64,000 bases of DNA from JAFASC01 sp034669505 (lineage in GTDB: Bacteria > Pseudomonadota > Alphaproteobacteria > Rhizobiales > Beijerinckiaceae): the NCBI GenBank assembly GCA_034669505.1, contig JAXDNJ010000022.1, forward strand, positions 81,726 through 145,725, read 5' to 3'. Each line of letters begins with the position of its first letter. Position 1 is the first letter of the stretch. The notes under the pieces were generated by a model. It was not told where the DNA came from, did no database searches, and was given only the letters and a program-made list of their open reading frames with translations. Shown piece by piece: positions 1 through 8,481 of this stretch. A program made the position numbers and the translations under genes.

Positions 1-1
1 C

Positions 2-124
2 TACGCGCTCGCCGACCGCGTCATTATTCCGAATGTGCGTTATCGCCGCGACATCGGCGTCAAGCTCGAGACTCAGGAACTCGCGCGGCTGAAGCAGCTC
101 GGACATTTCGGCGGTGCTGAATGA
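2..124 (+). CDS. C-terminal end of a CDS entering from the left edge, product not recognised
   Basis: The frame open from base 2 stops at TGA 122-124 and gives the last 40 residues of a protein, containing RVIIPNVRYRRDIGVKL. Its stop overlaps the ATG of the next gene by four bases (ATGA), so the two are translationally coupled and probably related in function. The fragment is too short for a family call. The two other forward frames give poor protein-like sequence here, which supports this reading. Confidence 0.6.
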   Translation, partial: YALADRVIIPNVRYRRDIGVKLETQELARLKQLGHFGGAE

Positions 125-981
125 CAATACCCCTGACCAAGACGCGCAAGCTACGTAAGCTGCGATCTTCAGTGTCCGGTCCCCTCGCCGATCTCGAAGC
201 GCAGGTGTCGCCGCTTTGGTGGGAGGAGATTTTCGACGAGCTTTATTTGAAAACCGACGGAGACGTCGTCGAGAACGCGGACCTGACACGACGGGAGATC
301 GATCTCTTTCTCGAGCTCATGCCGATCGCGAAAGACGCGCATATTCTTGACGTGTGCTGCGGGCAAGGCCGGCACACCTTGGAACTCGGCCGACGCGGCT
401 TCAACAATGTCGCCGGCGTCGATCGCAGCGCGTTTCTCCTTGAAGAGGCGCGCTCTCGCGGCGAAATCGCCGGGCTCCTCGTCATGTTTCATGAAGGCGA
501 CGCCCGCAGCATTCCGGTCGCCAGCGAGAGCGTCGATGTCGTTCTCGTGCTCGGCAACAGTTTCGGTTATTTCGACAGCCCAAGCGACGACGAGGCGATG
601 CTGCGCGAAATACGCCGCGTGCTGCGCCGTGACGGGAATCTCCTGCTGGACGTGAGCGATGGGTGTCACCTCAGGCAGAATTTCGAACCGCGCTCCTGGG
701 AATGGATCGCCAATGACATGTTCACCTGCCGTGAACGCACTCTTTCGGCGGCTGGCGATCAGCTGATTTCACGGGAACTAACAACACATGTGGAACGCGG
801 CGTCGTCGCCGACCGCTTTTATGCAGAGCGCCTCTACGGGGAAGATGAGATGAACGCGCTGCTGACGCGCGCTGGCTTTGTCGTGCGCCGCTGTCCGGCG
901 CAACTGGCGTCTACGTCAACACGCAATCAGGATCTCGGGATGATGGCGCAGCGCCTGGTTTTTGTTGCGCAGAAGCGATGA
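121..981 (+). CDS. Class I SAM-dependent methyltransferase
   Basis: 286 residues. A Rossmann-type methyltransferase core starts at about residue 70, with motif I LDVCCGQGRH at 76-85, an acidic ribose-binding stretch (AGVDRS), and a motif IV-like segment (VDVVLVLGNSFGYF) that would carry the acceptor site. A 70-residue N-terminal region precedes the core and contains an aromatic WWEEIFDELY patch. The substrate cannot be read from the sequence. The start overlaps the stop of the upstream gene (ATGA), so it is the distal gene of an operon that begins outside the window. It converges on the hypothetical gene at 1097-1648. Confidence 0.85.
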   Translation: MTIPLTKTRKLRKLRSSVSGPLADLEAQVSPLWWEEIFDELYLKTDGDVVENADLTRREIDLFLELMPIAKDAHILDVCCGQGRHTLELGRRGFNNVAGVDRSAFLLEEARSRGEIAGLLVMFHEGDARSIPVASESVDVVLVLGNSFGYFDSPSDDEAMLREIRRVLRRDGNLLLDVSDGCHLRQNFEPRSWEWIANDMFTCRERTLSAAGDQLISRELTTHVERGVVADRFYAERLYGEDEMNALLTRAGFVVRRCPAQLASTSTRNQDLGMMAQRLVFVAQKR

Positions 982-1096
982 GACGGAGGTGCCAAGCTCG
1001 ACCAGATGCACCGATGCCTTCCTTCTTACCAAGGTTTGTGGCCGGGCTTGCACAATCAGCGCATGTTCAAGCCCGGCCACTGGAACCGCTACGGAG

Positions 1097-1648
1097 TTAA
1101 ATCCGCGTCCAGCCGCCGCACTCGGATGTCGCACCCGCATTCACTGATATCTCATGCGCCCAGGTTTTACCCTTGGCGACGAGACAGGCGATTAACGCCG
1201 CCTGGAAAGCCGGCGCCGCCCCGGCGCCATGCAGCAAAATCGCGGCGATGACAGCGGCCAATGCAGCGCTAACCACGCATTGAGTGATGTCTTGTAGTGC
1301 GCCTGCTACGCTGGGGTAATGAACATCGACGTAGACGACCACGTGGCAAGTTCTGCGGTAAAAGACCGGAACATTGATGCAGATTTTGTGCCCGAATATT
1401 GTCTTACACTGCAATTCCCATTCCGTCTTTACCTCCGGCCATCCATTGAGTGTCGCCAGAATAAAACGATGGGTTTGCTGGCCTGCGGCCGCAGCTGCTC
1501 TGGTAGCGGGAGGCACGCCGGTCGGGGCCGGGACAGGAGGCTCAACGGTGAATTTTGGGATCGGGACTTCAACCGGCTTGGCATCCGGCTGTGTAACAGC
1601 CCTTCCCGCGGCCGCCTTGGCATCAAACTCGATAGGAAAATCTGCCAT
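1097..1648 (-). CDS. Hypothetical protein with proline-rich N-terminus and alanine-rich hydrophobic C-terminal segment
   Basis: 183 residues, family not recognised. The ATG at 1648 is preceded by GGGAGAG at good spacing; a longer reading frame to 1747 has no such site. Residues 1-60 are rich in Pro, Ala and Val and lack a signal peptide. The middle holds closely spaced cysteines (QCKTIFGHKICINVP, then RTC). The C-terminal third is a long alanine-rich hydrophobic stretch (SAALAAVIAAILLHGAGAA, then a second one) that could form one or two membrane helices, followed by a Cys-Gly-Gly-Trp tail. The gene lies just 3' of tRNA-Arg on the same strand and looks less GC-biased than its neighbours, so recent acquisition is possible. 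Confidence 0.6.
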   Translation of the reverse strand: MADFPIEFDAKAAAGRAVTQPDAKPVEVPIPKFTVEPPVPAPTGVPPATRAAAAAGQQTHRFILATLNGWPEVKTEWELQCKTIFGHKICINVPVFYRRTCHVVVYVDVHYPSVAGALQDITQCVVSAALAAVIAAILLHGAGAAPAFQAALIACLVAKGKTWAHEISVNAGATSECGGWTRI

Positions 1649-1837
1649 TTTCGCTCTCCCTAAATTTTCAGCGAAGCTACTGCCTCGCCTCTCTTTAGGG
1701 TTGTAGTTGTATACTATTTCTACCCAACCACAACATGTTTTATACAAACTGAAGACTTTTCGGAGCGCGCTGGCGGCGGCGAGCAGAGATTGGCTGCTCG
1801 TTGGAGGTTCTGACCGAGGGAACTGAAGGAAGTGAAG

Positions 1838-1914
1838 TGGCGCGCCTCGCAGGATTCGAACCCGCGACCTCCGGGTTCGAAGCCCGGCGCTCTATCCAGC
1901 TGAGCTAGAGGCGC
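1838..1914 (-). tRNA. tRNA-Arg (anticodon UCG)
   Basis: Complete cloverleaf on the minus strand. The 7-bp acceptor stem GCGCCTC/GAGGCGC is perfect, the D arm is GCTC...GAGC, and the anticodon stem CCGGG/CCCGG encloses loop CTTCGAA, giving anticodon TCG (reads CGA and wobbles). The T arm GCGGG-TTCGAAT-CCTGC has one G-T pair. A discriminator G (1841) and an encoded CCA (1840-1838) follow. Confidence 0.96.
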
Positions 1915-1968
1915 ATTCCGTCAGGAGTCATGCCAGCATAGCTGGCCGCGTCCGCAGTTGGAAGCCGC

Positions 1969-3159
1969 TCACCGGTTCGCCGCGAGTTCCAGCATCGGCG
2001 GTTTGAACGACGGCGGCAGAATGCGCGTCGCGCCGGCCGCCATAACCGATGCCGTCACCGTTTGCGTGCGGCCGCAACCGAGCGGGCGCGCGGAGAACAG
2101 CAAATCCGTCGCGTCGATGGAGCGGATCGGCAGCGCGATGCACGCGTCCTTTCCGGCGGGCTCCGGCGGCACGAGCGGTTTGGCTGTGGCAGCAACCTCC
2201 ATCTTCTTCTTGCGCGCGGGGATCACCGTGATCTCTTCACCGGCGAAGGCCAGCGCCTCGGGCCGGCTGACGTCGCCAAGGTTGGCGCCCTGCTTCAGGA
2301 GCGCCGCGAAGGCCGGATGCTGGCCACCATCCGAATAGGTCGTGCGGATTGCGGCACTGCCATCGCCGATCAGCGATGCGATTCGTGCTTCCTGCTGGAC
2401 GTGAAAGGCTTTGGCCGCCGTTTCTTTGGCGGGATCGCGCGACGCAGCAAACGCATATCGGCCGGCGACCACGCTCACGAGGGGCTCTTCGCCCGTCGCC
2501 TCGAATCGATCCGAGCCCTCCTTCAGCTGCCGCCAGAAATCAATGTTCTTGTCGGTGCGGTATTTCGCCATGTTCTGCGCGCTCATGCGGAACGGAAAAG
2601 CCTGGAACTGAAAGGCCTGCTGACCGCCGGCAAAAGCTTCGCGCGCGATCGCGAAAATCTCGCCGATCTGCTTGTCGGTCATCGCGTAGCAGCCGGCCGA
2701 GGAACAGGTGCCGTGCACCATGAGATAGGCACCCGACGCGCCGTGCGCTTTGTCATAGGCGTTGGGGAAGCCGGTGTCGAACGACAGATAATAGTGCGAG
2801 TTCGGGTTCATCTGCCGCCGCGTGATCGAATAGAAGCCTTCCGGCGCTTGGCGGTCGCCTTGCGTTTGTTTGGGTCCAAGCTGACCCGACCAGCGGCAGA
2901 TCGGAAATGTCTTGATATGGACGTAGCGCCCGTCCTTCGCGAGCTTCCAGACTTCGAGCTCGGCTTCTTTCTTGTAACTGCGAATGAGGACCGGCGCCGA
3001 CGGGCTTGTGTTCTTCGCCGTCATCAGCGCCAGGATCGAGGCTGGGATCGGCGCGCTCGCCTTGTCGTTCTCAGCGCGCGCAGGTGCGCCCGACGTCGTG
3101 AGCATCGCGGCGACTATTGCCGATGCGCCCCACGCTGTGACCCGAGACTTCCAGAGCAT
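1969..3159 (-). CDS. YafK-like L,D-transpeptidase (YkuD-fold) protein, exported
   Basis: 396 residues from the ATG at 3159, chosen because a typical signal peptide follows directly (MLWKSR, a hydrophobic core, then cleavage after APARA at about residue 29). An in-frame extension to 3282 would bury that signal. The catalytic motif is HGTCSSAGC at 149-157, the YafK-type variant of the YkuD His/Cys signature. In E. coli, YafK/DpaA cleaves the bond between Braun lipoprotein and diaminopimelate, so this protein probably acts on peptidoglycan-attached proteins or cross-links in the periplasm. About 200 residues follow the catalytic domain, low in complexity near the end, with no domain I recognise. 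Genes on both sides are unrelated. Confidence 0.85.
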   Translation of the reverse strand: MLWKSRVTAWGASAIVAAMLTTSGAPARAENDKASAPIPASILALMTAKNTSPSAPVLIRSYKKEAELEVWKLAKDGRYVHIKTFPICRWSGQLGPKQTQGDRQAPEGFYSITRRQMNPNSHYYLSFDTGFPNAYDKAHGASGAYLMVHGTCSSAGCYAMTDKQIGEIFAIAREAFAGGQQAFQFQAFPFRMSAQNMAKYRTDKNIDFWRQLKEGSDRFEATGEEPLVSVVAGRYAFAASRDPAKETAAKAFHVQQEARIASLIGDGSAAIRTTYSDGGQHPAFAALLKQGANLGDVSRPEALAFAGEEITVIPARKKKMEVAATAKPLVPPEPAGKDACIALPIRSIDATDLLFSARPLGCGRTQTVTASVMAAGATRILPPSFKPPMLELAANR

Positions 3160-3346
3160 CCGCTGTCCGCGCCCAAACCGTTCGAAAGCAACGCACCATG
3201 GCGAGAGATGGTAAGCGATGTGTTGCATCGCGATTGGGGCGGAAACAGGGTTCGGGCTGCCCATAATCCGGGGCGCCGGCACACGGAAGGTTAACCCGAA
3301 ACGCGCAAAATGAGGCGATCCGAGCTCTCCCGCCTCAGGTCCGGCC

Positions 3347-5104
3347 GTGCAGTTGCGTCACCTTGCCAATCGCTCGCCCGCGAGCGCCCTCACGCCGGCG
3401 CGTTCAGGCCCTCCCGCGCAGCGTCCCGGCCCCGATCCGAAGGCGATCCTGAATTCAATCGGGGAAGTGGTCTATGACTGGGACCTCGGGAGCGACCGCC
3501 TAACCTGGGGTCCGAACGTCGCCGATGTGCTCGTATTCGCCTCGGCCGAAGACCTGGCAACGGGGCGCGGTTATGGCAACCTGCTCAGTGGGCTTACCCA
3601 GGAATCGCGCTACGAAGCCATTGCGCGTTCGCATGATGTCGACCGGGGAAGCGGGGTCCCCTATCACGTCTGTTACGCCCTCGCCGCCACAAACCCGGAG
3701 GGTGGCCGGGCGCCGGTCTGGATCGAGGACACCGGCCGCTGGTTTGCCGATGCGAGCGGCCGGCCCGCGCGTGCTCATGGGCTCATCCGTGTCGTGACCG
3801 CACGTCACCAGGCAGACGAAAACCTGCAGAAGCGCTCGCGCCTCGACCCGATGAGCGGGGCGCTCAACCGCGCCAGTCTGGCGGACCATGTGGAGCAGCT
3901 GCTGGAAGGCGCCCACAGCCGCAACGAAACCTTTGTCGTGCTGCTTGCGGCCATCGAGAACCTCTTTGCGTTCAATCGTACCTACGGCTACGACATCGCA
4001 GATCAGGTCATCGTCAGTACCGTGGCCCGCTTGCGCGCCGAGATGCGCGGCAGCGATATCATAGCGCGGTACGCAGGCAATAAGTTCGGGCTCATCCTCG
4101 CCGGCTGTGACTGCGAGCAGATGCAAGTCGCGGCGCGTCGCTTTATCGGAGCGATAGCAACTGCACCTTTTCAGACCGATGCCGGACCGGTCCACGCGGC
4201 TCTGCGCATCGGCGGCGTTCTCGCGCCACGTCATGGCCGTTCGGCTCAGGTTCTGTTCCAGCATGCTGAGGAAGCACTCGATCTGGCACGCCAATCCGGG
4301 ACGCGCCGCTTCGCCGCCTTCCAGCCCTCGTTGACGGCGGCGGATGCCCGTATGCGCTCGCTGCGCACGGCCGACGACATTGTGGGCGGCCTGAACCAAG
4401 GCCGGATCAGCCTTGCCCTGCAACCTATCGTGCGACTTGTCTCGCACGCCACGGCTTTCGAGGAGGCGCTGCTTCGGCTCGTCTTGCCGGATGGGTCGAT
4501 CGCGGGTCCAGCTGGCCTCCTAGCCGTCGCCGAGAAGGCCGGGCTGATCGCACTGCTTGATGGCCGCGTTTTGGACCTGGCCCTCGCCCGTCTTCAGCAG
4601 GACCCAATGGCGCATCTTTCCGTTAACGTCTCGGCCGCCACCCTCCACGATCCGGATTGGCCGGATCGCCTGCGTAATGCCGCGCGCCTCGCACCCGGCG
4701 CTGCCGAGCGGCTTATTATCGAGATCACGGAGACCTGTGCGCTTACCGATATCGAGGCGACGTCGGCCGCGATCGCCACGATGAAATCGCTAGGCATTCG
4801 AATGGCAATGGACGACTTCGGCGCCGGGCATACGTCGTTTAAAAATCTGCGGCGGCTCGGCTTCGATCTCATCAAGATCGACGGCGCGTTTATCCAAAAT
4901 CTGGCGCGGTCGCCGGACGATCGCTTTTTCGTGCGCACCCTCCTCGAGCTTTGCCGCCATCTCAATATCGAGACGGTCGCCGAATGGGTTGAAGATGCCG
5001 AGACGGCGCGCCTGCTCGCCGAATGGGGAGTGGATTACGCGCAGGGCAATTTCTTCGGCGAGGCACGACTCGCCTGGGCTCGGGCCCCCTCAGCTGCCGC
5101 CTAG
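3347..5104 (+). CDS. PAS-like / degenerate GGDEF / EAL protein, probable c-di-GMP phosphodiesterase
   Basis: 585 residues from a GTG start. Residues about 30-155 look like a PAS sensor (DWDLGSDRLTWG). The GGDEF domain (about 165-325) has AGNKF at 243-247 in place of GG(D/E)EF, so diguanylate cyclase activity should be lost. The EAL domain (about 340-575) keeps its catalytic set: EALLR 373-377, NVS 427-429, EITET 459-463, DDFGAG 489-494, KID 510-512, E546 and QG 566-567. Net activity is therefore predicted to be hydrolysis of cyclic di-GMP, with the GGDEF domain perhaps binding GTP as a regulator. No membrane segment is seen, so it is likely cytosolic. It is transcribed alone and converges on phaR. 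Confidence 0.9.
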   Translation: MQLRHLANRSPASALTPARSGPPAQRPGPDPKAILNSIGEVVYDWDLGSDRLTWGPNVADVLVFASAEDLATGRGYGNLLSGLTQESRYEAIARSHDVDRGSGVPYHVCYALAATNPEGGRAPVWIEDTGRWFADASGRPARAHGLIRVVTARHQADENLQKRSRLDPMSGALNRASLADHVEQLLEGAHSRNETFVVLLAAIENLFAFNRTYGYDIADQVIVSTVARLRAEMRGSDIIARYAGNKFGLILAGCDCEQMQVAARRFIGAIATAPFQTDAGPVHAALRIGGVLAPRHGRSAQVLFQHAEEALDLARQSGTRRFAAFQPSLTAADARMRSLRTADDIVGGLNQGRISLALQPIVRLVSHATAFEEALLRLVLPDGSIAGPAGLLAVAEKAGLIALLDGRVLDLALARLQQDPMAHLSVNVSAATLHDPDWPDRLRNAARLAPGAAERLIIEITETCALTDIEATSAAIATMKSLGIRMAMDDFGAGHTSFKNLRRLGFDLIKIDGAFIQNLARSPDDRFFVRTLLELCRHLNIETVAEWVEDAETARLLAEWGVDYAQGNFFGEARLAWARAPSAAA

Positions 5105-5114
5105 GGCCGCCAAT

Positions 5115-5738
5115 TCAGGCTTTCTTCACGATGCCGTCGAGGCGTTGGCGCATTTCTTCGAGTTGCCGCTTCATCTCATCGAGATCGGAAGGGCTGTTCT
5201 TCAAGGAGCCCGGTGCGGGCTCTGACGGCGAGGCGGCCGAGCCTCCGAGCGCAAACGGATTGAACATGGACAGAGCCTGCCGGAACATCTGCATGTTCTT
5301 GCGGGTCTGATCTTCCAGGGACTGAAAAACCTGACGCGTCGGCTCAGCCAGAGGGCCGCCGAACGCGGTGGTAATCTGGTCGCGGAACTTCTGCTGCTCG
5401 CTGGTGAGCTTGTCGATTGAAAATTCGAGATAGCTTGGCACCAGCATCTGCATGCTGTCGCCGTAGAAGCGGATCAGCTGCCGCAGGAAGGTGATCGGCA
5501 GCATGCTTTGGCCGACCTTGCTCTCCTGCTCGAAAATGATCTGGGTCAGGACTGAGCGGGTAATATCCTCGCCGCTTTTGGCATCTTGAACGAGGAAGTC
5601 CTCGCCCCGCTTTACCATGTGAGAGAGGTCCTCGAGGGTTACGTAAGCGCTCGTGCCGGTATTGTAGAGGCGCCGGTTCGCGTACTTCTTTATGGTTGTG
5701 GGTTGCGGGGTGTTTGTCACTACTTGCTCTAGAGCCAT
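5115..5738 (-). CDS. phaR: PhaR, polyhydroxyalkanoate synthesis repressor
   Basis: 207 residues, normal for PhaR. The N-terminal DNA- and PHB-binding region (IKKYANRRLYNTGTSAYVTL, about residues 16-35) is strongly conserved in this family and is followed by PHB-accumulation regulatory repeats. The C-terminus ends in a predicted coiled coil (LDEMKRQLEEMRQRLD). PhaR represses phasin and PHA genes and is released when it binds nascent PHA granules. It is divergent from phaA, with about 200 bases between the starts, the usual arrangement for control of both. Confidence 0.95.
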   Translation of the reverse strand: MALEQVVTNTPQPTTIKKYANRRLYNTGTSAYVTLEDLSHMVKRGEDFLVQDAKSGEDITRSVLTQIIFEQESKVGQSMLPITFLRQLIRFYGDSMQMLVPSYLEFSIDKLTSEQQKFRDQITTAFGGPLAEPTRQVFQSLEDQTRKNMQMFRQALSMFNPFALGGSAASPSEPAPGSLKNSPSDLDEMKRQLEEMRQRLDGIVKKA

Positions 5739-5890
5739 GTCCTGCCTCGACCAGTCGCGAGAGCCTCCCTTCCCGCACCTGCGAAGATAGGCACTTTATC
5801 GCGCCGCGGGAAAGACTTTTCTTCAAAGCGCGCCGAGGCTTGCCGCACCTGCGCACCCCGCAACGCTGCGCTGCGCAGCCGAAGATTTGC

Positions 5891-5920
5891 TTGACGCGTC
5901 CGGCAGCGTGGTCATCTATC
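5891..5920 (+). promoter_or_regulatory. Candidate sigma-70-type promoter for phaAB
   Basis: TTGACG at 5891-5896 and TCTATC at 5915-5920 are separated by 18 bases, close to the alphaproteobacterial consensus. The site lies 26 bases upstream of the phaA ATG in the phaR-phaA divergent region. Assigned by eye only. Confidence 0.4.
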
Positions 5921-5946
5921 CGACTACAGGTTTTGAGGAGAGCAAG

Positions 5947-7119
5947 ATGACGGATGTGGTGATCGTTTCCGCCGCGCGCACGGCAGTCGGCTCGTTCAAC
6001 GGCGGCTTCGCCAACACGCCCGCGCATGATCTCGGCGCTGCCGCGATCAAAGCCGCGATCGAGCGCGCGAAGATCGAGGCGGGCGAGGTCGACGAGGTCA
6101 TCCTGGGCCAGATTCTCACCGCCGGTCAGGGCCAGAACCCCGCGCGCCAGGCCGCCATGAAGGCCGGAATCCCGCAGGAAAAGACCGCCTGGAACCTGAA
6201 CCAGCTTTGCGGATCGGGACTTCGCGCCGTGGCGCTCGGCATGCAGCAGATCGCCAATGGCGATGCCGACATCATCGTCGCCGGCGGCCAGGAATCGATG
6301 TCGCAAGCCCCGCACGCCGCTTATCTCCGCGGCGGCACCAAGATGGGTGACGTGAAATTCACCGACACGATGCTGAAGGACGGGCTCATCGACGCCTTCC
6401 ACGGTTACCACATGGGCAACACAGCCGAGAACGTCTCCTCAAAGTGGCAGATCAACCGCGAAGAGATGGATAAATTCGCCGTCGCCTCGCAGAACAAGGC
6501 GGAAGCCGCCCAGAAGGCCGGCCGGTTCAGGGACGAGATCGTTCCGTTCACTGTGCCGGGCAAGAAGGGCGACATCGTCGTTGATCAGGACGAATATATC
6601 CGCGCTGGCGCGACGGTCGAAGCAATGGCCAAGCTCCGCCCAGCTTTCTCCAAGGAAGGCGGCGTGACGGCCGGCAACGCGTCCGGCATCAATGACGGCG
6701 CCGCGGCGCTGGTCCTGATGACCGCTAAAGAAGCCGACAAGCGCGGCTTGAAGCCGCTCGCACGCATCGTGTCCTGGGCGACGGCTGGGGTCGATCCCGC
6801 AATCATGGGCACGGGCCCGATCCCCTCCTCGCGCAAAGCGCTCGAAAAAGCCGGATGGAAGGTGAAGGATCTCGAGATCGTCGAGGCCAACGAAGCCTTC
6901 GCGGCGCAGGCGCTCGCCGTCAACAAGGACATGGGCTGGGATCCCTCGATCGTGAACGTCAATGGCGGCGCGATCGCCATTGGCCACCCGATCGGCGCCT
7001 CAGGGGCACGCGTACTGACGACGCTCCTGCACGAGATGCAGAAGCGCGACGTGCATAGGGGCCTTGCGACGCTCTGCATCGGCGGCGGCATGGGAATCGC
7101 GATGACGGTCGAACGCTAA
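5947..7119 (+). CDS. phaA: PhaA, acetyl-CoA C-acetyltransferase (beta-ketothiolase)
   Basis: 390 residues, typical for biosynthetic thiolases. It condenses two acetyl-CoA to acetoacetyl-CoA, the first step of polyhydroxybutyrate synthesis. The acyl-accepting Cys is C88 in NQLCGSG. The C-terminal active-site residues are H347 (GHPIGASG) and C377 (CIGGGMG). The ATG at 5947 follows GAGGAGAG and is preferred to an in-frame upstream start at 5887. phaB follows 97 bases downstream on the same strand, so an operon is likely, with a strong hairpin between the genes. PHA synthase (phaC) is not in the window. Confidence 0.97.
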   Translation: MTDVVIVSAARTAVGSFNGGFANTPAHDLGAAAIKAAIERAKIEAGEVDEVILGQILTAGQGQNPARQAAMKAGIPQEKTAWNLNQLCGSGLRAVALGMQQIANGDADIIVAGGQESMSQAPHAAYLRGGTKMGDVKFTDTMLKDGLIDAFHGYHMGNTAENVSSKWQINREEMDKFAVASQNKAEAAQKAGRFRDEIVPFTVPGKKGDIVVDQDEYIRAGATVEAMAKLRPAFSKEGGVTAGNASGINDGAAALVLMTAKEADKRGLKPLARIVSWATAGVDPAIMGTGPIPSSRKALEKAGWKVKDLEIVEANEAFAAQALAVNKDMGWDPSIVNVNGGAIAIGHPIGASGARVLTTLLHEMQKRDVHRGLATLCIGGGMGIAMTVER

Positions 7120-7140
7120 ACGCGCATCGGCGTTAGAAAA

Positions 7141-7165
7141 CAGTGCGGTGGGAAGCACCGCACTG
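7141..7165. terminator. Perfect 10-bp hairpin between phaA and phaB
   Basis: CAGTGCGGTG and CACCGCACTG flank a 5-base loop. On the plus strand no T-run follows, so read-through or RNA processing is likely. On the minus strand the stem is followed by TTTTCT, so it would work as an intrinsic terminator for antisense transcription entering phaA from phaB. It may also set different phaA and phaB expression levels. Confidence 0.55.
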
Positions 7166-7216
7166 GCGCACTTCCGCTAAGGGAGGCGCCTTGGGAAGAA
7201 ACATAAGGGGACGGCA

Positions 7217-7942
7217 ATGGCACGCACGGCGGTAGTCACCGGCGGCACGCGCGGCATCGGCGCGGCGATCAGCAAGGCGCTCAAGCAAGCCGGCTACAAC
7301 GTCGCCGCCAATTACGGCGGCAACGATGAGGCTGCCGCAAAATTCAAGCAGGAGACCGGCATTCCCGTCTTCAAATGGGACGTCTCGAGCTACGAAGCCT
7401 GCACCGAAGGGCTGAAGAAGGTTGAGAGCGAAGTCGGTCCCATCGACGTTCTCGTCAACAATGCCGGCATCACGCGCGATACGATGTTCCACCGCATGAA
7501 GCCGGAGCAGTGGTATCAGGTGATCAACACCAATCTGAATTCGCTCTTCAATATGTGCCGGCCGGTGATCGACGGCATGCGCGAGCGCAATTTCGGCCGC
7601 ATCATCAATATATCTTCGATCAACGGGCAAAAGGGCCAGATGGGCCAGACGAATTATTCCGCGGCCAAGGCCGGCGATATTGGTTTCACCAAGGCGCTCG
7701 CCCAGGAGAATGCCGCCAAGGGGATTACGGTGAATGTTATTGCGCCGGGTTACATCGCGACCGAAATGGTCATGGCAGTGCCGAAGGACGTGCTTGAGAA
7801 AAACATCATCCCTCAGATTCCGGTACGCCGGCTCGGTCAGCCGGAAGAGATTGCGCGCGTGGTCGTGTTTCTCGCCTCCGACGACGCGGGCTTCATCACC
7901 GGTTCCACCATCGCGGCGAATGGCGGGCAATACATGGTGTGA
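7217..7942 (+). CDS. phaB: PhaB, acetoacetyl-CoA reductase (NADPH)
   Basis: 241 residues, a classical short-chain dehydrogenase. The cofactor motif TGGTRGIG is at 8-15, NNAG follows at 81-84, and the catalytic residues are S134 with Y147 and K151 in the YSAAK motif. It reduces acetoacetyl-CoA to (R)-3-hydroxybutyryl-CoA, the monomer for PHB synthase. AGGGGACGG upstream of the ATG is a good ribosome site. Second gene of the phaAB pair. Confidence 0.96.
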   Translation: MARTAVVTGGTRGIGAAISKALKQAGYNVAANYGGNDEAAAKFKQETGIPVFKWDVSSYEACTEGLKKVESEVGPIDVLVNNAGITRDTMFHRMKPEQWYQVINTNLNSLFNMCRPVIDGMRERNFGRIINISSINGQKGQMGQTNYSAAKAGDIGFTKALAQENAAKGITVNVIAPGYIATEMVMAVPKDVLEKNIIPQIPVRRLGQPEEIARVVVFLASDDAGFITGSTIAANGGQYMV

Positions 7943-7985
7943 GCTGGACCGGGGTTAAGCACCAGGGAGTCGCGCGTCCCGATTG

Positions 7986-8468
7986 TCAGACGCGATGATA
8001 CGGATGCCCTGATAAGATCGTCGTCGCGCGATAGATTTGCTCAAGTAAAAGCCCGCGCACTAATTGATGCGGGAGCGTCATCGCGCCGAAGGCGATGAGG
8101 CGATTGGCACGCTGGCGTAAGCTTTCATCGAGTCCATCGGCGCCGCCAATGGCGAAGGCCAATGCAGACGTCCCGTCCTCGCGTAGCTTCGCGAGTTCCC
8201 GCGCGAAATCTTCGCTGGTTAGACTCGTACCCTTCTCATCGAGCGCCCAAAGGGCGGAGCCTTCCGAGACAAGCGCCGCAAGGCACAACGCCTCATCTAT
8301 TTTACGATCGTTCGGGCGCCGAGCGCCGCTTTCGGCGATTTCGCGCACGTCGATTGGACCGAGCCCGACGGAACGTCCTGCCGGCCCGATGCGCTCGCTG
8401 TAGCGCGCGGCAAGCTGCCGTTCAGGGCCGGCTTTCAGCCGGCCGACGCAGAGAACTTGAAGTCGCAC
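7986..8468 (-). CDS. rlmH: RlmH, 23S rRNA (pseudouridine1915-N3)-methyltransferase
   Basis: 160 residues, the usual RlmH length. It is a SPOUT-class methyltransferase: the C-terminal knot region contains FAIGGADGLDESLR and LPHQLVRGLLLEQIYRA, both diagnostic. It methylates pseudouridine 1915 in helix 69 of 23S rRNA on assembled 70S ribosomes. It lies 13 bases downstream of rsfS, and rsfS downstream of nadD, a conserved order in Rhizobiales. Confidence 0.97.
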   Translation of the reverse strand: MRLQVLCVGRLKAGPERQLAARYSERIGPAGRSVGLGPIDVREIAESGARRPNDRKIDEALCLAALVSEGSALWALDEKGTSLTSEDFARELAKLREDGTSALAFAIGGADGLDESLRQRANRLIAFGAMTLPHQLVRGLLLEQIYRATTILSGHPYHRV

Positions 8469-8481
8469 AACCTATGGCGCG

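Noticed and set aside
2062..3294. 410-codon plus-strand frame opposite the L,D-transpeptidase-like gene
   Set aside because: Arg/Ala-rich composition of a GC-rich shadow; the minus strand has a signal peptide and catalytic motif.
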